Source: AP-15 sp963814865 (GTDB taxonomy: Bacteria; Pseudomonadota; Alphaproteobacteria; ATCC43930; CGMCC-115725). From it: a DNA stretch of 64,000 bases. The notes under the pieces are model-generated. The model had not been told where the DNA came from, searched no databases, and was given only the letters and a program-made list of their open reading frames with translations. Made by a program: the position numbers and the translations under genes. The stretch spans positions 124,001 through 188,000 of the forward strand of contig CAWFEN010000014.1 in NCBI GenBank assembly GCA_963814865.1, written 5' to 3'. Shown piece after piece: positions 46,946 through 56,503 of the stretch. Each line of letters starts with the position of its first letter. The stretch's first letter is position 1.

Positions 46946-47881
46946 ATGACCGAAGCCGTCCCGGAGAGTTGGAGCAGTGCCGATAGCGGCGAATTTGCGG
47001 GGAATGCAGGCGTCGGCAAGCCGGCCGATATGCGTTGTATCCTCGGGCCGCGCCTGTCGGCGGCGGGGGGTGCCGTCATTACCGGCATCGATCTGTCGGC
47101 GCCGCTGATGCCGGCGATGAAGGACCTGATCTTCCGGGCTTTTCGCGATCACCATATTGTCGTGTTCCGCGATCAGGCGCTGACCCGCGAGGCGCAGTTC
47201 GCGTTCGCGGCGAATTTTGGCGAGGTCGAGCGGCACGGCGCCGGCGACGGGAGCGGCAAGCGATACGCAGTCGCCCACGTCATTTCCAACCTCGACGCCG
47301 ACGGCAATCCGGTCGACAGGTCCGCTTCGCCGGTCAGCAATTCCCGCTGGCACACCGACAAGTCCTACTACCCGGTGCCGCCGCTGATGACGACGCTCCA
47401 TGCGGTCGAGCTGCCGGCCCGCGGCGGCGATACCGAATTCGCCAACACCGCGCTCGCCTATGCCGCATTGCCGGACGAGACGAGGCGCAGGATCGCGGGG
47501 TTGCGCGTGGTCTTTCGCTGGGGGGCGAGCGCCGGCCGCACCGGCCGCCTGCCGGCTGCGCTGGCCGAACGCGGCGCGCGCCCGGCGGTCGACCATCCGC
47601 TCGTGCGCACCCATCCGGACACCGGCGCCAAGGTGCTCTATCTGGGCAATCACGCCTCGCACATCCAGGGCCTTCCCGCGGCGGAAGGAGCGGCGCTGCT
47701 CGACACGCTTCTCGAACATGCGACGCAGCCGCAATTCGTCTACGCCCACCGCTGGCGCAGGGGCGATCTGGTGATGTGGGATAACCGCTGCCTGCTGCAC
47801 CGCGCCGTCGCCAATTACCGGATGGGCGAGGAACGGCGCGTGCTGCACCGCACCGTGGTCAAGGGCACGGTGCCGGTCTGA
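46946..47881 (+). CDS. TauD/TfdA family Fe(II)/2-oxoglutarate dioxygenase
   Basis: 311 residues of double-stranded beta-helix fold. 'HIVVFRDQALTREAQFAFAA' is the N-terminal family segment. 'SRWHTDKSYYPVPPLMTTLH' gives the first histidine and aspartate of the iron triad. 'RRGDLVMWDNRCLLHRA' gives the distal histidine, with the 2-oxoglutarate-binding arginine near 'GEERRVLHRTVVKG'. The substrate is unknown: the family includes taurine, 2,4-D and quinolone-precursor oxygenases. An MFS exporter gene follows by 56 bases and may form an operon with it. Confidence 0.88.
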   Translation: MTEAVPESWSSADSGEFAGNAGVGKPADMRCILGPRLSAAGGAVITGIDLSAPLMPAMKDLIFRAFRDHHIVVFRDQALTREAQFAFAANFGEVERHGAGDGSGKRYAVAHVISNLDADGNPVDRSASPVSNSRWHTDKSYYPVPPLMTTLHAVELPARGGDTEFANTALAYAALPDETRRRIAGLRVVFRWGASAGRTGRLPAALAERGARPAVDHPLVRTHPDTGAKVLYLGNHASHIQGLPAAEGAALLDTLLEHATQPQFVYAHRWRRGDLVMWDNRCLLHRAVANYRMGEERRVLHRTVVKGTVPV

Positions 47882-47937
47882 GCGGTTTCCGCATCCTCCG
47901 GGGCTCCTTCGATCTGGTGGGCGATCTGGCGGGGCGG

Positions 47938-49218
47938 ATGTTCATTCCGGCGCCACGCGTCCGCCCGCAGGCAAAGCGCAGCCCGCCGCTTACCGTCCTG
48001 ATCCTGATCACGGCGCTCGCGCCGGCGGCATTGCACATGCTGGTGCCGTCGCTGCCGCTCCTCGCCGCCGTGTTCGACGGCGCGCCCGGCACCGTCCAGC
48101 TCGTGCTGACGGTCTATCTCGTCGGCATCGCCACGGGGCAGCTCGTTTATGGGCCGGTCTCCGACCGCTACGGGCGCCGTCCGGTGCTGATCGCCGGGCT
48201 CGTGCTGTTTCTCGCCGGCACGGCGCTGTGCGGGCTCGCCTGGTCGCTGCCGGTGCTGGTCCTCGGCCGGGCGATCGAGGCGAGCGGCGGTTGCGCCGGG
48301 ATGGTGCTGAGCCGGGCGATCGTCCGCGATGTCTTCGATCGCGAACGCGCGGCAAGCGCCATCGCGATGATCGCGATGGCGATGACCCTGGCGCCGTCGC
48401 TGTCCCCCGCGGTCGGCGCCTATCTTACCCAATGGGCCGGCTGGCGCGCCGACTTCGTGCTGCTCGGCATCCTCGGCGCTGCGGTGCTGATCCTGACCTC
48501 GGCCAGGCTCGAAGAGACCCGCACCGGTGCCACGCCGATCGATCTCGCCGGCATGGCCGGGTCTTTTGTCCGGTTGCTGCGTTCGCCGGGGTTTCTCGGC
48601 TTCTCCATCTGCACCGCGTTCACCAGCGCTTCATGGTACACCTTCCTGGCGAGTGCGCCCTACCTCCTCTCCGAACAACTCCACCAGCCGCCGAGCACCT
48701 ATGGGCTGATGATCCTGCTGCCGATGGCCGGATACATGCTCGGCAGCGGCGCCGCCGCCCGGTTCTCGATGCGCCTCGGCAGTTCGCTTCTGTTCGTCCT
48801 TGGCCTCGCCTTGTCGCTCGCTTCGGGGGCGATGCTGATTCTGTGGCTGGTCGCTTTCGGTTTGTCGGCATGGGCGCTCTTTGTACCGATGGCGTTGAGC
48901 TCGATCGGCAACGGTCTCAGCCAGCCTGCCGGGATTGCCGCCGCACTCAGCGTCTATCCCCGGATCGCCGGGGCCGCTTCCGGGCTGATCGGGTTTCTGC
49001 AGATGATGATTGCGGCGCTCGGCACGCTGCTGGTCGGCCGAATGCCGCGGGAATCGGCGCTGTCGATGGTCGTCGTGGTCGGGGTGTGCCTGGCGCTGGC
49101 GCTCGGCTGTGGCCTCGTGGCGCTACGCGCGCCCGGGCCGGCGCCGGCAGAGGCGGCACAAAGACCGCACCGCGGGAAGCCGCCGCAATTCAGCGACCGG
49201 ACGGCCGACCGCTGCTGA
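47938..49218 (+). CDS. MFS drug-resistance transporter, Bcr/CflA type
   Basis: 426 residues from ATG 47938, with a GTG at 47917 as alternative. Twelve membrane helices are expected. Motif A between helices 2 and 3 reads 'GQLVYGPVSDRYGRRPVL', as in the DHA1 Bcr/CflA group. 'LGRAIEASGGCAGMVLSRAI' and 'RDVFDRERAASAIAMIAMA' are also group-specific. It is an inner-membrane proton antiporter probably exporting a small hydrophobic or amino-acid-like compound. The link to the preceding dioxygenase is only positional. Confidence 0.85.
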   Translation: MFIPAPRVRPQAKRSPPLTVLILITALAPAALHMLVPSLPLLAAVFDGAPGTVQLVLTVYLVGIATGQLVYGPVSDRYGRRPVLIAGLVLFLAGTALCGLAWSLPVLVLGRAIEASGGCAGMVLSRAIVRDVFDRERAASAIAMIAMAMTLAPSLSPAVGAYLTQWAGWRADFVLLGILGAAVLILTSARLEETRTGATPIDLAGMAGSFVRLLRSPGFLGFSICTAFTSASWYTFLASAPYLLSEQLHQPPSTYGLMILLPMAGYMLGSGAAARFSMRLGSSLLFVLGLALSLASGAMLILWLVAFGLSAWALFVPMALSSIGNGLSQPAGIAAALSVYPRIAGAASGLIGFLQMMIAALGTLLVGRMPRESALSMVVVVGVCLALALGCGLVALRAPGPAPAEAAQRPHRGKPPQFSDRTADRC

Positions 49219-49267
49219 TCCCGTGCGGCGGCGGCGCCCGGATCGCCTGGCAGGTTCGCGGATCCGA

Positions 49268-50617
49268 TCACCCTGTCGGCTGTGGACTGAGCGCACCCGG
49301 CAGCCGCGCGACGGCGAGGATCTTTTTATTGACCGCGGCGGCCTCGCGGCTCGCCAGCTCGGCGACGACGAGACGGCGCGCCGCGGCAGCGATGATCACG
49401 ACGACATAGAGCCCGTCATAGGTGGCCAAAGTCGCGAAGCTGGCGCCGGCGCAATACCCGACCAGCGCCGCCTGCAGCATCCGTCCGAGATTGTTCGCCC
49501 ACAGCAGGTTGGGATCGCGGCGCGAGTGTCGGATCAGCCAGCCGGCATCGAGGGCGGCACTCAGCAGGATCGCGATAAAGATGGCGAGCCCGACGAAGCC
49601 ATGATCTCCCATCATCTCGAACCAGATGCTGTGCGGCGCCCGCGGCACGACGTCTCTCGGCAGGCCGCTGCCCGCGAGCTGCCGGTTCACCTCGGCCGGG
49701 TCATAAGACCAATGAAAGCCGCCGCCGAAGACGGGGCTTTTCTTAGCCATGGCGAAAGCCAGCTGCCACATGTACAAGCGGCTTTCGGCCGATTGATCAT
49801 GCTGATAGCTCTCGATCGACAACATCCGCTCGAACCATTTTTCCGGCGCGAAGTTCCAGATCCCGACTGCGGCGATGACGATGATGAACATCGTCGCGAT
49901 CTTCTTGCGCGAGCGCAGCCACAGCACGCCGCTCATCGCGATCACGGCGACGAGCGCGCCGCGCGAATAGGTAAAAATATCGCCGAAGATAGTCAGCCCG
50001 ATCAGCGCCAGCATCGGCCATTTGAGCGCCGGCCGGCTGTATCGCTCGCGCAGATAGAACAGCAGCGGCAGGGTCATCGTCAGGGCGACGCCGAGATCGT
50101 TGTTGTCGCCGGTCATCGTGCCGTTCGGCCCGTAGACGCGGAAGGCGCCGCCGGTCAGGATCGCGAACACGCCGCCGCGCAGCCCATAGAAGGCGATTGA
50201 AAGAACGACGACGGCGACCAGCTGATCGAGGCGCGGCTGCGTATTCGTCAGGATGTAAGCCGCTACCGTCATGAGCAGCATCTTCTCGGTCAACTGCCAC
50301 TTGTCGAAAATCTGGTCGGAAGGTCCGATGCCCATCAGCGAGGTGATCGAAATCCAAAACATCAAAAGCAACAACAGGACCGTCGTTTTATCCAGCGGCG
50401 GCATTCTCGGCTCGCCGGGCTTCACGACCCAGGCCAGAAAAGTGGTGACGGCGACGATCAGATCGTAAGGAATCTGGGAAAAGAACCCGTACCACACGAG
50501 CTTCTGCGGGCTCATCATCGACAGCCAGAACCACATCAGAATCCCGAAGAACGGGCCCTTCACCAATATAAACGGCAGCGCTACAAAAAAAACCACGGCA
50601 AGAAGAATTCCGCGCAT
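49268..50617 (-). CDS. O-antigen ligase/polymerase-like protein, exosortase-A-associated type
   Basis: 449 residues with about 11 membrane helices. The N-terminal DUF5935-like region 'GILMWFWLSMMSPQKLVW' and the loop 'FYGLRGGVFAILTGGAFRVY' followed by 'GPNGTMTGDNNDLGVALTMT' match the putative O-glycosylation ligase of exosortase-A (PEP-CTERM/EPS) systems. The large periplasmic loop contains 'SPVFGGGFHWSYDPAEV' and 'VPRAPHSIWFEMMGDHGFVG', with the Wzy-C histidine. It should polymerise or ligate lipid-linked glycan in the periplasm. It is the most downstream gene of the leftward cluster. Confidence 0.88.
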   Translation of the reverse strand: MRGILLAVVFFVALPFILVKGPFFGILMWFWLSMMSPQKLVWYGFFSQIPYDLIVAVTTFLAWVVKPGEPRMPPLDKTTVLLLLLMFWISITSLMGIGPSDQIFDKWQLTEKMLLMTVAAYILTNTQPRLDQLVAVVVLSIAFYGLRGGVFAILTGGAFRVYGPNGTMTGDNNDLGVALTMTLPLLFYLRERYSRPALKWPMLALIGLTIFGDIFTYSRGALVAVIAMSGVLWLRSRKKIATMFIIVIAAVGIWNFAPEKWFERMLSIESYQHDQSAESRLYMWQLAFAMAKKSPVFGGGFHWSYDPAEVNRQLAGSGLPRDVVPRAPHSIWFEMMGDHGFVGLAIFIAILLSAALDAGWLIRHSRRDPNLLWANNLGRMLQAALVGYCAGASFATLATYDGLYVVVIIAAAARRLVVAELASREAAAVNKKILAVARLPGALSPQPTG

Positions 50618-50630
50618 TCGGTCGTCGCTC

Positions 50631-51845
50631 CTACAGGCCGGCGGCAGCGTGAATGTCGTCTTCGGCCTGATTGCTGTCGATCAGGAATTTCGCCGCCCAG
50701 TTCAGATACTGGAACCGGCCATAGTCGCCATCGATCGGAAAGCTGCCTTTGACGCCGCCCCGGATCTCGTCAGAACCAACATAGGCCAACGTCCGCCTGA
50801 CGAACGCATTGGCGGCAAACCCGGCGGCGCGATAGCGCTGCTCACCGGTTTCACCGTACAGAATCAGCCAGGAATGAGCGATCTGCGCGGTGCCGGTCAG
50901 GCACACCCACGGCACGGCCGCAGACCAGTCCGACTTCAGTTTGCCGGGCAGGCGGCCATCCGGCCGCTGCGCGGTCGCGAGTCCGTCCGCGAGGCGGCGC
51001 GCCGCGGCAAGAAATTCCGCATCCCGCGAAAACCGCCAACATTCCACGATTCCGCGCAGGGCGTATCCAAGCGTGTGGGTAAGCGGCCGCGACGGGTTTT
51101 CCAGGCAGCAGCTTTCCAGCCAGCCGTTGGGCCGCTGCTTGGTCAGTGCCCAGCGCACCTGGCGCAGCCCGGCTTCGGCCCAGTGCGTATTTCCGTCGAC
51201 CCGGGCGGCTTCGAACAGTCCCCATGAGACGTGCGTCTCATAGGTCTTGTCGTCTTGCGAGGCGAAAGGCGTGCGATACCGGCGCCAACACCCGTCGCTG
51301 TCCAGGGTGCCGCTGAGCCAATCGGCGGCCTGTCGCATGGCGGTGCGGTACTTGTCGCCGAAAACCGCAGTGCCCGCCGCCAGACCGAGCAGGATCTGCC
51401 CTGTATTGAAGGTGACCGGAAGCACCGATCCCTGATCGACGATGCCGCCGGAAAATCCGCCTTCGGGGTGCTGGATCGAGACCAGCCAGTCGAGCATCCG
51501 GCGACCCCGCTCTCGGAGCGCGGGGTCGTGCCGTCGCGCCGCCTGCTGCAGGATCGTGGGGACAATGTAGCCCGTCGTTTCGGGATAGGAGGAAGCCCAG
51601 CCTGTCAGCAGGCTGTAATCCCGGGCGACGCCGCCATCTCTACTGCGGGAACAATCCTGTGCCCGCGCGAGCCAGCCCAGCGCCGCCTCGATCGCCGCCA
51701 TCGGACCCGGATCGAAGGCGGACGGGCCGGCCGCATCGTCGCGCACGGCGCGTTTCGCGGCAGCGGGCAGGCGACTGAATTCGATATAGGCGAGAACCGG
51801 ATTGAGCACGGCTTTCGCATACGCCCTCGGCCGCTGGCCAAGCAT
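50631..51845 (-). CDS. alpha/alpha-toroid protein (prenyltransferase/squalene-cyclase-like repeats)
   Basis: 404 residues. Several helical-pair repeats carry QW-like patterns: 'LGWLARAQDCSRSRDGGVAR', 'MLDWLVSIQHPEGGFSGG', 'AADWLSGTLDSDGCWRRY' and 'VRWALTKQRPNGWLESCC'. This is the toroid seen in terpene cyclases and in sugar-active six-hairpin proteins. No DXDD cyclase motif is seen, so terpene cyclisation is unlikely. In polysaccharide clusters such proteins are better viewed as putative glycan-binding or glycan-processing enzymes. The ATG at 51845 is 16 bases after the upstream stop. Confidence 0.7.
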   Translation of the reverse strand: MLGQRPRAYAKAVLNPVLAYIEFSRLPAAAKRAVRDDAAGPSAFDPGPMAAIEAALGWLARAQDCSRSRDGGVARDYSLLTGWASSYPETTGYIVPTILQQAARRHDPALRERGRRMLDWLVSIQHPEGGFSGGIVDQGSVLPVTFNTGQILLGLAAGTAVFGDKYRTAMRQAADWLSGTLDSDGCWRRYRTPFASQDDKTYETHVSWGLFEAARVDGNTHWAEAGLRQVRWALTKQRPNGWLESCCLENPSRPLTHTLGYALRGIVECWRFSRDAEFLAAARRLADGLATAQRPDGRLPGKLKSDWSAAVPWVCLTGTAQIAHSWLILYGETGEQRYRAAGFAANAFVRRTLAYVGSDEIRGGVKGSFPIDGDYGRFQYLNWAAKFLIDSNQAEDDIHAAAGL

Positions 51846-51861
51846 GAGCTGGTCTCGCCCG

Positions 51862-52848
51862 TCAGCCGGTCGACAGAGGCCGCAGAACGGACGATGCCGG
51901 GGGAAACAATGCCACCTCCTCGGCCGCCGCATAAATCGTGATTCCACGATCCTTCAGACGATCGAGGCATTCGTATAGACGGCGCGCGGAAACCAGCCAC
52001 ATCCGGCCCTCGCCGATCTCGTGCCAGGTCAGCCCGGCGGCATTCTCGAACACGGTTGTCATATAGGAGCGGATCGCCGTCCCGTTCGGCTTGTCGATGC
52101 GCGTGACCGATGCCGACGGGTCGTGCGCCATGATCTGCAATTCCGTTCGCCGGCCGTGCTGATCGATGCAGGTCGCCGAGATCGGTGAATTGGCAGTGTA
52201 GACCGGAACTGGAAAAGCTCCGGCATCCTCGATCGCATGATAGAAGGTGACCGGTCCCAGATCGACACCGAGCCCCAGGATAAACCCGTCGGCATCGATC
52301 AGCCGGCCGAAGGGCGAGGATGGCCCGAACGTTCGGCGGTCGAGGTGATGTCCGTCGACGAGCCATGATGCATGCCGGCCGATCGCCGCGACGGAATGTG
52401 TCGGATGGAGACTGCGCCGCGCGTCTTGCTGCCGGCGGATCAGCTCGGTAAGACGCCCCGTGCCCGACGGTGTGGTTCGCAGGTCGAACACGCCGCCGGC
52501 GCGCAGCGTATCGGCCATCAGACCGGTCATCGAAAACGTCGGCACGGCCACCGTGCTCCGGCGCTCGCCGACGATCACCTCGCGCAACGCCGTCACAATC
52601 GTCCCTGCGCCGCCCTCGACGTAGCCGAGCTTGCTCATCGCGCTGTGCACGAACACCACCGTGCCGTCAGGCAGCGGCAACTCGCGCAGCGCAGCGCAGA
52701 TCTCCGCCGGCGAAGTCGCGCGCCTTCCCTTTCTGTAGCGGCGGTCGGCCCGCCACTTGCGGACATCGTTCGACCATCGCAACGGCCGGGAGCGGATTGC
52801 CGATTTGATCAGATCCTTCAAACCCCTCGGCAGCAGCGCCGCAATCAT
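51862..52848 (-). CDS. AAC(3)-fold N-acyltransferase
   Basis: 328 residues of the aminoglycoside 3-N-acetyltransferase superfamily. The acyl-CoA-binding start is 'TVVFVHSAMSKLGYVEGGAG', followed by 'VAVPTFSMTG'. The conserved loop is 'SLHPTHSVAAIGRHASWLVD' with the catalytic histidine. Then come 'FGPSSPFGRLID' and 'ILGLGVDLGPVTFYHAIED'. Inside a glycan cluster it more likely acylates an amino sugar than an antibiotic. I start at 'MIAALLPRGLKDLIKSAIRS' (52848), and an in-frame ATG exists further upstream at 52962. Confidence 0.82.
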   Translation of the reverse strand: MIAALLPRGLKDLIKSAIRSRPLRWSNDVRKWRADRRYRKGRRATSPAEICAALRELPLPDGTVVFVHSAMSKLGYVEGGAGTIVTALREVIVGERRSTVAVPTFSMTGLMADTLRAGGVFDLRTTPSGTGRLTELIRRQQDARRSLHPTHSVAAIGRHASWLVDGHHLDRRTFGPSSPFGRLIDADGFILGLGVDLGPVTFYHAIEDAGAFPVPVYTANSPISATCIDQHGRRTELQIMAHDPSASVTRIDKPNGTAIRSYMTTVFENAAGLTWHEIGEGRMWLVSARRLYECLDRLKDRGITIYAAAEEVALFPPASSVLRPLSTG

Positions 52849-53292
52849 CGCGCGCGCCGGCGCTGCCCGATATCGGCGCGGCCCGCCGAGTGCCGGCGCA
52901 CGCTCGCTTCGAGCGAGCGCGTCATCCCCGCGGCCCGGCCCGCATTTTGACGGAGCCCGCATTTTTCCGATCTCACCGACACCTTTCTGCTTGCGCGGGG
53001 CGAAAGATCAGCCCGTCGGGCAGCCCGAAAGCACGATTCGCGAGATTGGTTAAGAAACCGCAAACAGGTCGGCATGCAGCTGTACCCGAGGCATCCATCC
53101 AAAAAGCGAGCCTCGGGTAAGGTTAAGGATTTGCCCGGCACGCTTATTTCGCGACAACCTTTATTCGAATTCGGTGAGTTATGGCACATTTTCATGCCGG
53201 ATTCAAGGCTGGGACAGTCGAAGCCCGACTGGAGCAAAGTCGGAAAGAGTTCCCGGTTCCCCAATGCGACACTCGTCGCCCGATCTGCCGGA
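52849..53292. other. intergenic region inside the glycan cluster, no gene seen
   Basis: 444 bases between the methyltransferase stop and the acyltransferase start. The right 200 bases are AT-rich, with GGTAAGGTTAAGGATTTG near 53115-53132, and probably contain the promoter for the leftward genes 52848 to 49268. I see no terminator with a clear T-tract and no credible small gene. Confidence 0.45.
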
Positions 53293-54132
53293 TCACGTCC
53301 TAGGACTGCTCGGCACCGCCTGCGCTTCGGAAACGGCGGGCACCCGCGCGGCCCTGGCATCGGGCCGCTCGGGTGCGCGTTCCGCGGTCACCAAAATCGC
53401 ACAAGCAAGATTTCGCACCTGCAGGTACGAGATCACGAGATCATAAGCCAACATCAGAGCATAAAGTGGAAAGAAAAAATCGAAATAAACGCTTTGATAA
53501 TAACGAAAAATGAATTTCGGATTGACGAAGCCGTTACGGGTGAGTAATTTTTGTACAGCGGAGAAGTAACAGCGGTCATAAAACGCGGGGAAACCGCAAT
53601 CGTCCTGCCATTGCGGTTGAAAGTAAGCAATCAGCCGGCGGGTCAAACGGTTGGGCAGCAGCTGGTTGAGCAGCGAGAATGGTGCAAACCGGCACGGAAA
53701 GGTGTGCACCAGCACGCCGCCGGGGCGGAGCACGGTTGCGCAATTTTCGAAAAAGGCCCGGTTGTCGTGCAGGTGCTCGACCACCGAGCGGGAGACGATC
53801 AGATCGGCCGAGGCTTCGCGAAACGGGAACCCGCGCGCCGCTGCGTCCGCGACGATCTTGCAGTCGAGAGAGCCGTTCCAGCGCAACTCCTGCTCGGAAT
53901 AGTCGACCGCGACGACCAGATGTGCGCGGGGCTCGGTGACAAAGGGCAGGAACGGGCAGTCCTTGCCCCCGCCGATATCGAGGACGACCTGCCCCGGCCG
54001 ACGGTTCATCCAAGCTGCGACCTCGTATTTGTACAAGGTATGCAGATGGCGCTTGAACAATGCGGGCAGCCGGTCCTCGGTAGCTCGGGTGAGGCGGCGA
54101 TTGGCGGCGAAAAAACGGGCGAGCAGAGACAT
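53293..54132 (-). CDS. class I SAM-dependent methyltransferase
   Basis: 279 residues. The SAM motif I is 'GQVVLDIGGGKDCPFLPF', followed by 'LVVAVDYSEQELRWNG', 'SADLIVSRSVVEHLHDNRAF' and 'LRPGGVLVHTFPCRFAPFSL'. The C-terminal part has an aromatic stretch 'YYQSVYFDFFFPLYALMLAY' that may sit at or in the membrane. It probably methylates a glycan or lipid-linked intermediate. A sequence element repeated upstream of the gene at 58068 lies 35 bases before its start. Confidence 0.83.
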   Translation of the reverse strand: MSLLARFFAANRRLTRATEDRLPALFKRHLHTLYKYEVAAWMNRRPGQVVLDIGGGKDCPFLPFVTEPRAHLVVAVDYSEQELRWNGSLDCKIVADAAARGFPFREASADLIVSRSVVEHLHDNRAFFENCATVLRPGGVLVHTFPCRFAPFSLLNQLLPNRLTRRLIAYFQPQWQDDCGFPAFYDRCYFSAVQKLLTRNGFVNPKFIFRYYQSVYFDFFFPLYALMLAYDLVISYLQVRNLACAILVTAERAPERPDARAARVPAVSEAQAVPSSPRT

Positions 54133-54166
54133 CGGGCATGGTCCAAATGGTCCGGCAAAAAGCCGC

Positions 54167-54222
54167 GATCTCGCCGATCGTCAACCTCGATCAGGATGCC
54201 GATCCGGCTGCCGGGGTCAAGC
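54167..54222. repeat. upstream repeat, copy A
   Basis: Copy A shares the blocks GATCTCGCCGATCG, then after 7 bases CGATCAGGATGCCGATCC, and then TCAAGCGC, with copy B at 58069-58124, at identical spacing and orientation. It lies just upstream of a leftward gene (start 54132), as copy B does (start 58068). Confidence 0.8.
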
Positions 54223-54268
54223 GCCCGCACTCCGCAGCGGATTGCACGGCGTTCGGGGTCCTGCCGGC

Positions 54269-55306
54269 TCAGCCGGTATGGGCCAGCCCGATCCGTGCCG
54301 AGACCGTCGCGTAGATGTCGAGGGCGCCGCACAGAAAGGCTTCGAATTCTTCCTGCGTCACGGAACGGCCATCGAGGAACCGGCGCAGCGCGTACGGGTC
54401 GGTGCCGGGTGCGTTGAGGCCATGGTCGCAGAGCATCGCCGATTTTATGCCGGCTGCCGCCAAAATGCCGGCCGCCGCGGGATTGTACCGTCCGCTCGGA
54501 TAACAAAAATGGGCGAAGTCGTCGGTTTCGCAGGTCTCGGCGAGCACCCGGCGATTATCGGACAGCTCGGCGGTGAGAGCTTCGATGTTGGATTCCACAT
54601 TGCGATGCCGATGGGTATGCAATTGGATATCGAGCCCACGGATAGAGGCAGCTTTGATTTCTTCTCGCGTCATCAGATGAAACTGACCCTCGTTCCACCA
54701 GGGTTCGGTGGGAACCTCGGCGAGCCTGCAAATTTCGCGAAAAGCGTCGAGGCGCTCGGTGACAGACGGGATTTCCTGGACGATCCGATGCAGCATCGCT
54801 GCGTTGCGCTCTCGACTCTCCTTGTCGCCGAGCCGCACGTCCACGCCGGGGCCGGCCGGCATCGGGCAGACGAAACCGGGCACGGCCGATCTCTGCAGAA
54901 CGTAATTCAGCGCCACATTGAGGATCGGCGACTGATTGTCGACGTACCAGGTCGTGACGTAGGCCGTCGCCGGGAGCTGCAGCCGTTCGAGGACCGGGAG
55001 CATATGCGTGAACGTCGACTTCCAGCCGTCATCGATCGTGATTACCACCGAATTTGCCGGCAGGGTCCCGCTCGCGAGGGCAGTGATGGCATCGTCGAGG
55101 GCAAGGACCGGGTATCGGCTGCGCCGCAGCCAGGTCATGCGGCGCTCGAATTGCTCGGGGCTGATGAAGAGCCGATCGCCGTATTGAAAGCCGGGTGTGG
55201 TCCACAAGCCGTGATAGGCCAAAACTCGCAAATGTCGATGCATGGCGTGCCGGGCCAACGCAAAGCCTCCCGTCATCTTGGCAATTCTGAGCAGGCTTTG
55301 CTTCAT
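54269..55306 (-). CDS. polysaccharide deacetylase family protein
   Basis: 345 residues with a NodB-type domain. 'LRVLAYHGLW' is the entry strand, 'NSVVITIDDGWKSTFTHMLP' carries the D-D metal and base motif, 'GLDIQLHTHRHRNVES' carries the two histidines, and 'DDFAHFCYPSGRYNPAAAGI' is the third motif. There is no signal peptide, so it may act on a cytoplasmic or lipid-linked sugar. The expected reaction is removal of N-acetyl from an amino sugar. The ATG overlaps the upstream ATP-grasp stop (ATGA). Confidence 0.88.
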   Translation of the reverse strand: MKQSLLRIAKMTGGFALARHAMHRHLRVLAYHGLWTTPGFQYGDRLFISPEQFERRMTWLRRSRYPVLALDDAITALASGTLPANSVVITIDDGWKSTFTHMLPVLERLQLPATAYVTTWYVDNQSPILNVALNYVLQRSAVPGFVCPMPAGPGVDVRLGDKESRERNAAMLHRIVQEIPSVTERLDAFREICRLAEVPTEPWWNEGQFHLMTREEIKAASIRGLDIQLHTHRHRNVESNIEALTAELSDNRRVLAETCETDDFAHFCYPSGRYNPAAAGILAAAGIKSAMLCDHGLNAPGTDPYALRRFLDGRSVTQEEFEAFLCGALDIYATVSARIGLAHTG

Positions 55307-56499
55307 CGCGACCTCCCGCCGCGTACCGGCAAGATCTCGCGCAAGCGGTGCACGAACAGCATCCGATCGCCAGGGTAGAGCATGTCATTATAGACGCGCG
55401 GATCGAGGGTGAGCAAGACGGCTTCGATCAGCGAATAGATTTTCCGCCGGCGCGATACCGATGGATCGCGCCAGAGCGAGACGAGATAGCCGATCTCGAA
55501 AGGAATGGTATTGCGACAAACCACACCCTGACGTCCCTCGACGATTTGATCGGGAACCTGGCCGAAAAACGCGTCCGCGAGCAGCCGTGGGAAATCGACT
55601 CCGGCAAACAGCGCCAGATGCAACGATCCCCAGAAACGCAAGTTCATCTCCATCAGATGGAACGAATCCTGTGCCCGGTCCCAACGGTATTCGACCATCG
55701 CTACGCCCTGCCAGTCGATGTGTGCAAGTTTGGCCGCGGCGTCGCGCATCATCGCCTCGTGCCACCACGAGACGCGCAGCGACGAGGCACCACCGGTATG
55801 CGGCATCTCATGCAGCCGCAGGTGCATCATGCGGGCGATGATCCGCCCCTGCCACCGCAGCACGAACGCCCCTGCGCCCGATCCCGGCACGAAGCCCTGC
55901 ACCAGGGCGTGCCGATAACGACCGCCCAGCCTTTCGAGCGCGAGTCTCGCCGCGTCGACATTTTCCACTCTCACTACCTCGTTCGGCGCGGTTCGGCGCG
56001 CCTCGCTGGCATCCAGCTTGATGAAAAGGGGAGTGCCGAGGACCGCAAGCTCGTCGCGTGTCGGCAGGCTGTGATCGAAATCAACGAGAAGATAAGGCGG
56101 CAGATGCTCGCGATGACATGAATCGCCGGCGGCCAGCTTCTTGAACAGGGCGTATTTGGACCTCACTCCTTTGAGCAGGTCGGGGTCGGTCGAAGTCGTG
56201 AACAGCTGCCGATACGCGCTGAATACTCCTGTTGGATCGTAGTCGAAGCCTCCCGGCGAGATCATTTCGATCGAGTGACGTTCCACATAATCGCGAAACC
56301 ATGGCTCGAAATCGAGCGATCCGAGTGGAGGGTGGACGACATTTCTTTCGGCATAGCGGGATTTGAGGCCGAGCGCATCGGGGCTCGCCGCGGCGGCGTG
56401 AACGCGGTATCCGGCAGCGCCCAGCGAGCGAATGATGCCGATCCCCGCGGTCGAATGGGCAGCCGGCACCAGAATTGCGTGAGCCCGCCGGTCGAGCAT
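55303..56499 (-). CDS. ATP-grasp ligase
   Basis: 398 residues. The N-terminal pre-ATP-grasp Rossmann start is 'AILVPAAHSTAGIGIIRSLG'. The central lysine segment is 'TPLFIKLDASEARRTAPNEV', followed by 'ALVQGFVPGSGAGAFVLRWQ'. The metal-binding end is 'GVAMVEYRWD' and 'FHLMEMNLRFWGSLHLALFA'. This is the carbamoyl-phosphate-synthase/carboxylate-amine-ligase type: it activates a carboxylate with ATP and joins it to an amine or thiol. Next to a deacetylase it could attach an amino acid or acyl group to a freed sugar amine. The start at 56499 lies 4 bases after the phosphatase stop. Confidence 0.85.
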   Translation of the reverse strand: MLDRRAHAILVPAAHSTAGIGIIRSLGAAGYRVHAAAASPDALGLKSRYAERNVVHPPLGSLDFEPWFRDYVERHSIEMISPGGFDYDPTGVFSAYRQLFTTSTDPDLLKGVRSKYALFKKLAAGDSCHREHLPPYLLVDFDHSLPTRDELAVLGTPLFIKLDASEARRTAPNEVVRVENVDAARLALERLGGRYRHALVQGFVPGSGAGAFVLRWQGRIIARMMHLRLHEMPHTGGASSLRVSWWHEAMMRDAAAKLAHIDWQGVAMVEYRWDRAQDSFHLMEMNLRFWGSLHLALFAGVDFPRLLADAFFGQVPDQIVEGRQGVVCRNTIPFEIGYLVSLWRDPSVSRRRKIYSLIEAVLLTLDPRVYNDMLYPGDRMLFVHRLREILPVRGGRSR

Positions 56500-56503
56500 C
56501 GAA